Source of the DNA: Alicyclobacillus acidiphilus NBRC 100859
GTDB lineage: Bacteria > Bacillota > Bacilli > Alicyclobacillales > Alicyclobacillaceae
Direction: 5' to 3'
DNA: 33,051 nt
Assembly (NCBI RefSeq): GCF_001544355.1
Contig: NZ_BCQI01000033.1
Location: 1 to 33,051, forward strand
Position numbers and translations under genes: made by a program. Positions 32,784-33,051 of this stretch are shown one piece after another. Position 1 is the stretch's first letter. Every line of letters begins with the position of its first letter. Under the pieces are notes generated by a model that did no database searches, had not been told where the DNA came from, and saw only the letters and a program-made list of their open reading frames with translations.

Positions 32784-33051
32784 CGGGGCAGCGGGGCGGC
32801 AGTGGGCGGCCGGCTGAGGAGCGGGACGAGCGCGATCTCGGGCGGCCGGCTGAGGAGCGGCGGAGAATAAGCGGCCCCGGGCCGCTTAAGTGTGTCGAAT
32901 CGGCTGAATGGCGCCGAATAAGCGGTCGTGAGCCGCTTAACCGGCTGAAACCATCCGGATTTTGGCGGAGGGAAGGCAAATAGGCGGTCTGAGGCAGCCT
33001 ATTTGCCCTCCATTTGGCCATTTCGGAGAAATAAGCGTCTGTGAGACGCTT
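32781..33051 (+). repeat. Dispersed multi-hairpin element, copy C (cut by window end)
   Basis: The left flank TAACGGGGCAGCGG resembles the copy B terminus. It is followed by a 21-bp exact direct repeat (32804-32824 and 32840-32860, starting GGGCGGCCGG). The four hairpins are: TAAGCGGCCC/GGGCCGCTTA (32868-32888, 10-bp perfect); TAAGCGG/CCGCTTA (32919-32939); GGCAAATAGGC/GCCTATTTGCC (32975-33007, 11-bp perfect); AAGCGTCT/AGACGCTT (33033-33051). Linkers GTGTGTCGAATC and ACCGGCTGA are as in copy B. The right part lies outside the window. Confidence 0.82.

Overview
The window looks like chromosomal DNA of a moderately GC-rich, endospore-forming member of the Bacilli, most like the Alicyclobacillaceae. 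The basis is a three-gene germinant-receptor operon, a CotF-like coat protein, an aa3-type menaquinol oxidase operon, a stand-alone bacterial nitric oxide synthase, strong Bacillus-type ribosome binding sites and frequent GTG/TTG starts. The genus is inferred from protein character, not from a marker gene. No rRNA, tRNA, phage or transposase gene was found.

Layout: 1-124 is the tail of a dispersed repeat with a minisatellite. 252-1064 encodes a polytopic membrane protein. 1105-5308 (minus) is a germination operon gerA-gerB-gerC plus a 77-residue membrane protein. 5550-10485 (plus) is qoxABCD followed by ctaB. 10531-12834 is a NarL-type regulator and a PAS histidine kinase. 12863-17953 holds a HesB-like protein, a DoxX protein, a universal stress protein, pfkA, and several decayed genes: an HPF-like fragment, an internally deleted ldh and a chimeric peptide-permease relic. 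18578-22271 holds a membrane protein with a histidine-less kinase-type dimerisation segment, an FMN-binding secreted protein, an RnfD/NqrB-like membrane protein, and a convergent OmpR-type two-component pair whose sensor has an Asp/His-rich external loop. 22450-25676 holds a 49-residue small gene, an intracellular GH10 xylanase, a HAD hydrolase and nitric oxide synthase. 26257-28055 holds a secreted SLH-like protein and a small GNAT. 28205-31219 (minus) is deoR-galT-galK. 31491-32783 holds a coat protein, a MurG-like fragment and an unknown gene.

The most unusual structure is a family of intergenic elements (about 16.8, 25.8 and 32.8 kb, with a probable tail at the left edge). Each whole copy has four consecutive stem-loops built on AATAAGCGG/CCGCTTATT-like arms, conserved linkers, and GC-rich minisatellite flanks. 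One copy is bounded by a 12-bp perfect inverted repeat. A second pattern is a shared palindrome, TAGTCC-N4-GGACYA, upstream of the quinol oxidase operon and of the FMN/RnfD-like pair. Related half-sites lie upstream of doxX and of the two-component pair. This suggests a small redox or membrane-respiration regulon, which is an inference.

Functionally, the window joins aerobic menaquinol oxidation and heme O supply, a possible flavin-based trans-membrane electron module under two-component control, use of xylo-oligosaccharides and galactose under CcpA/LacI-like and DeoR-like control, glycolysis (pfkA) with loss of lactate dehydrogenase at this locus, and spore biology.
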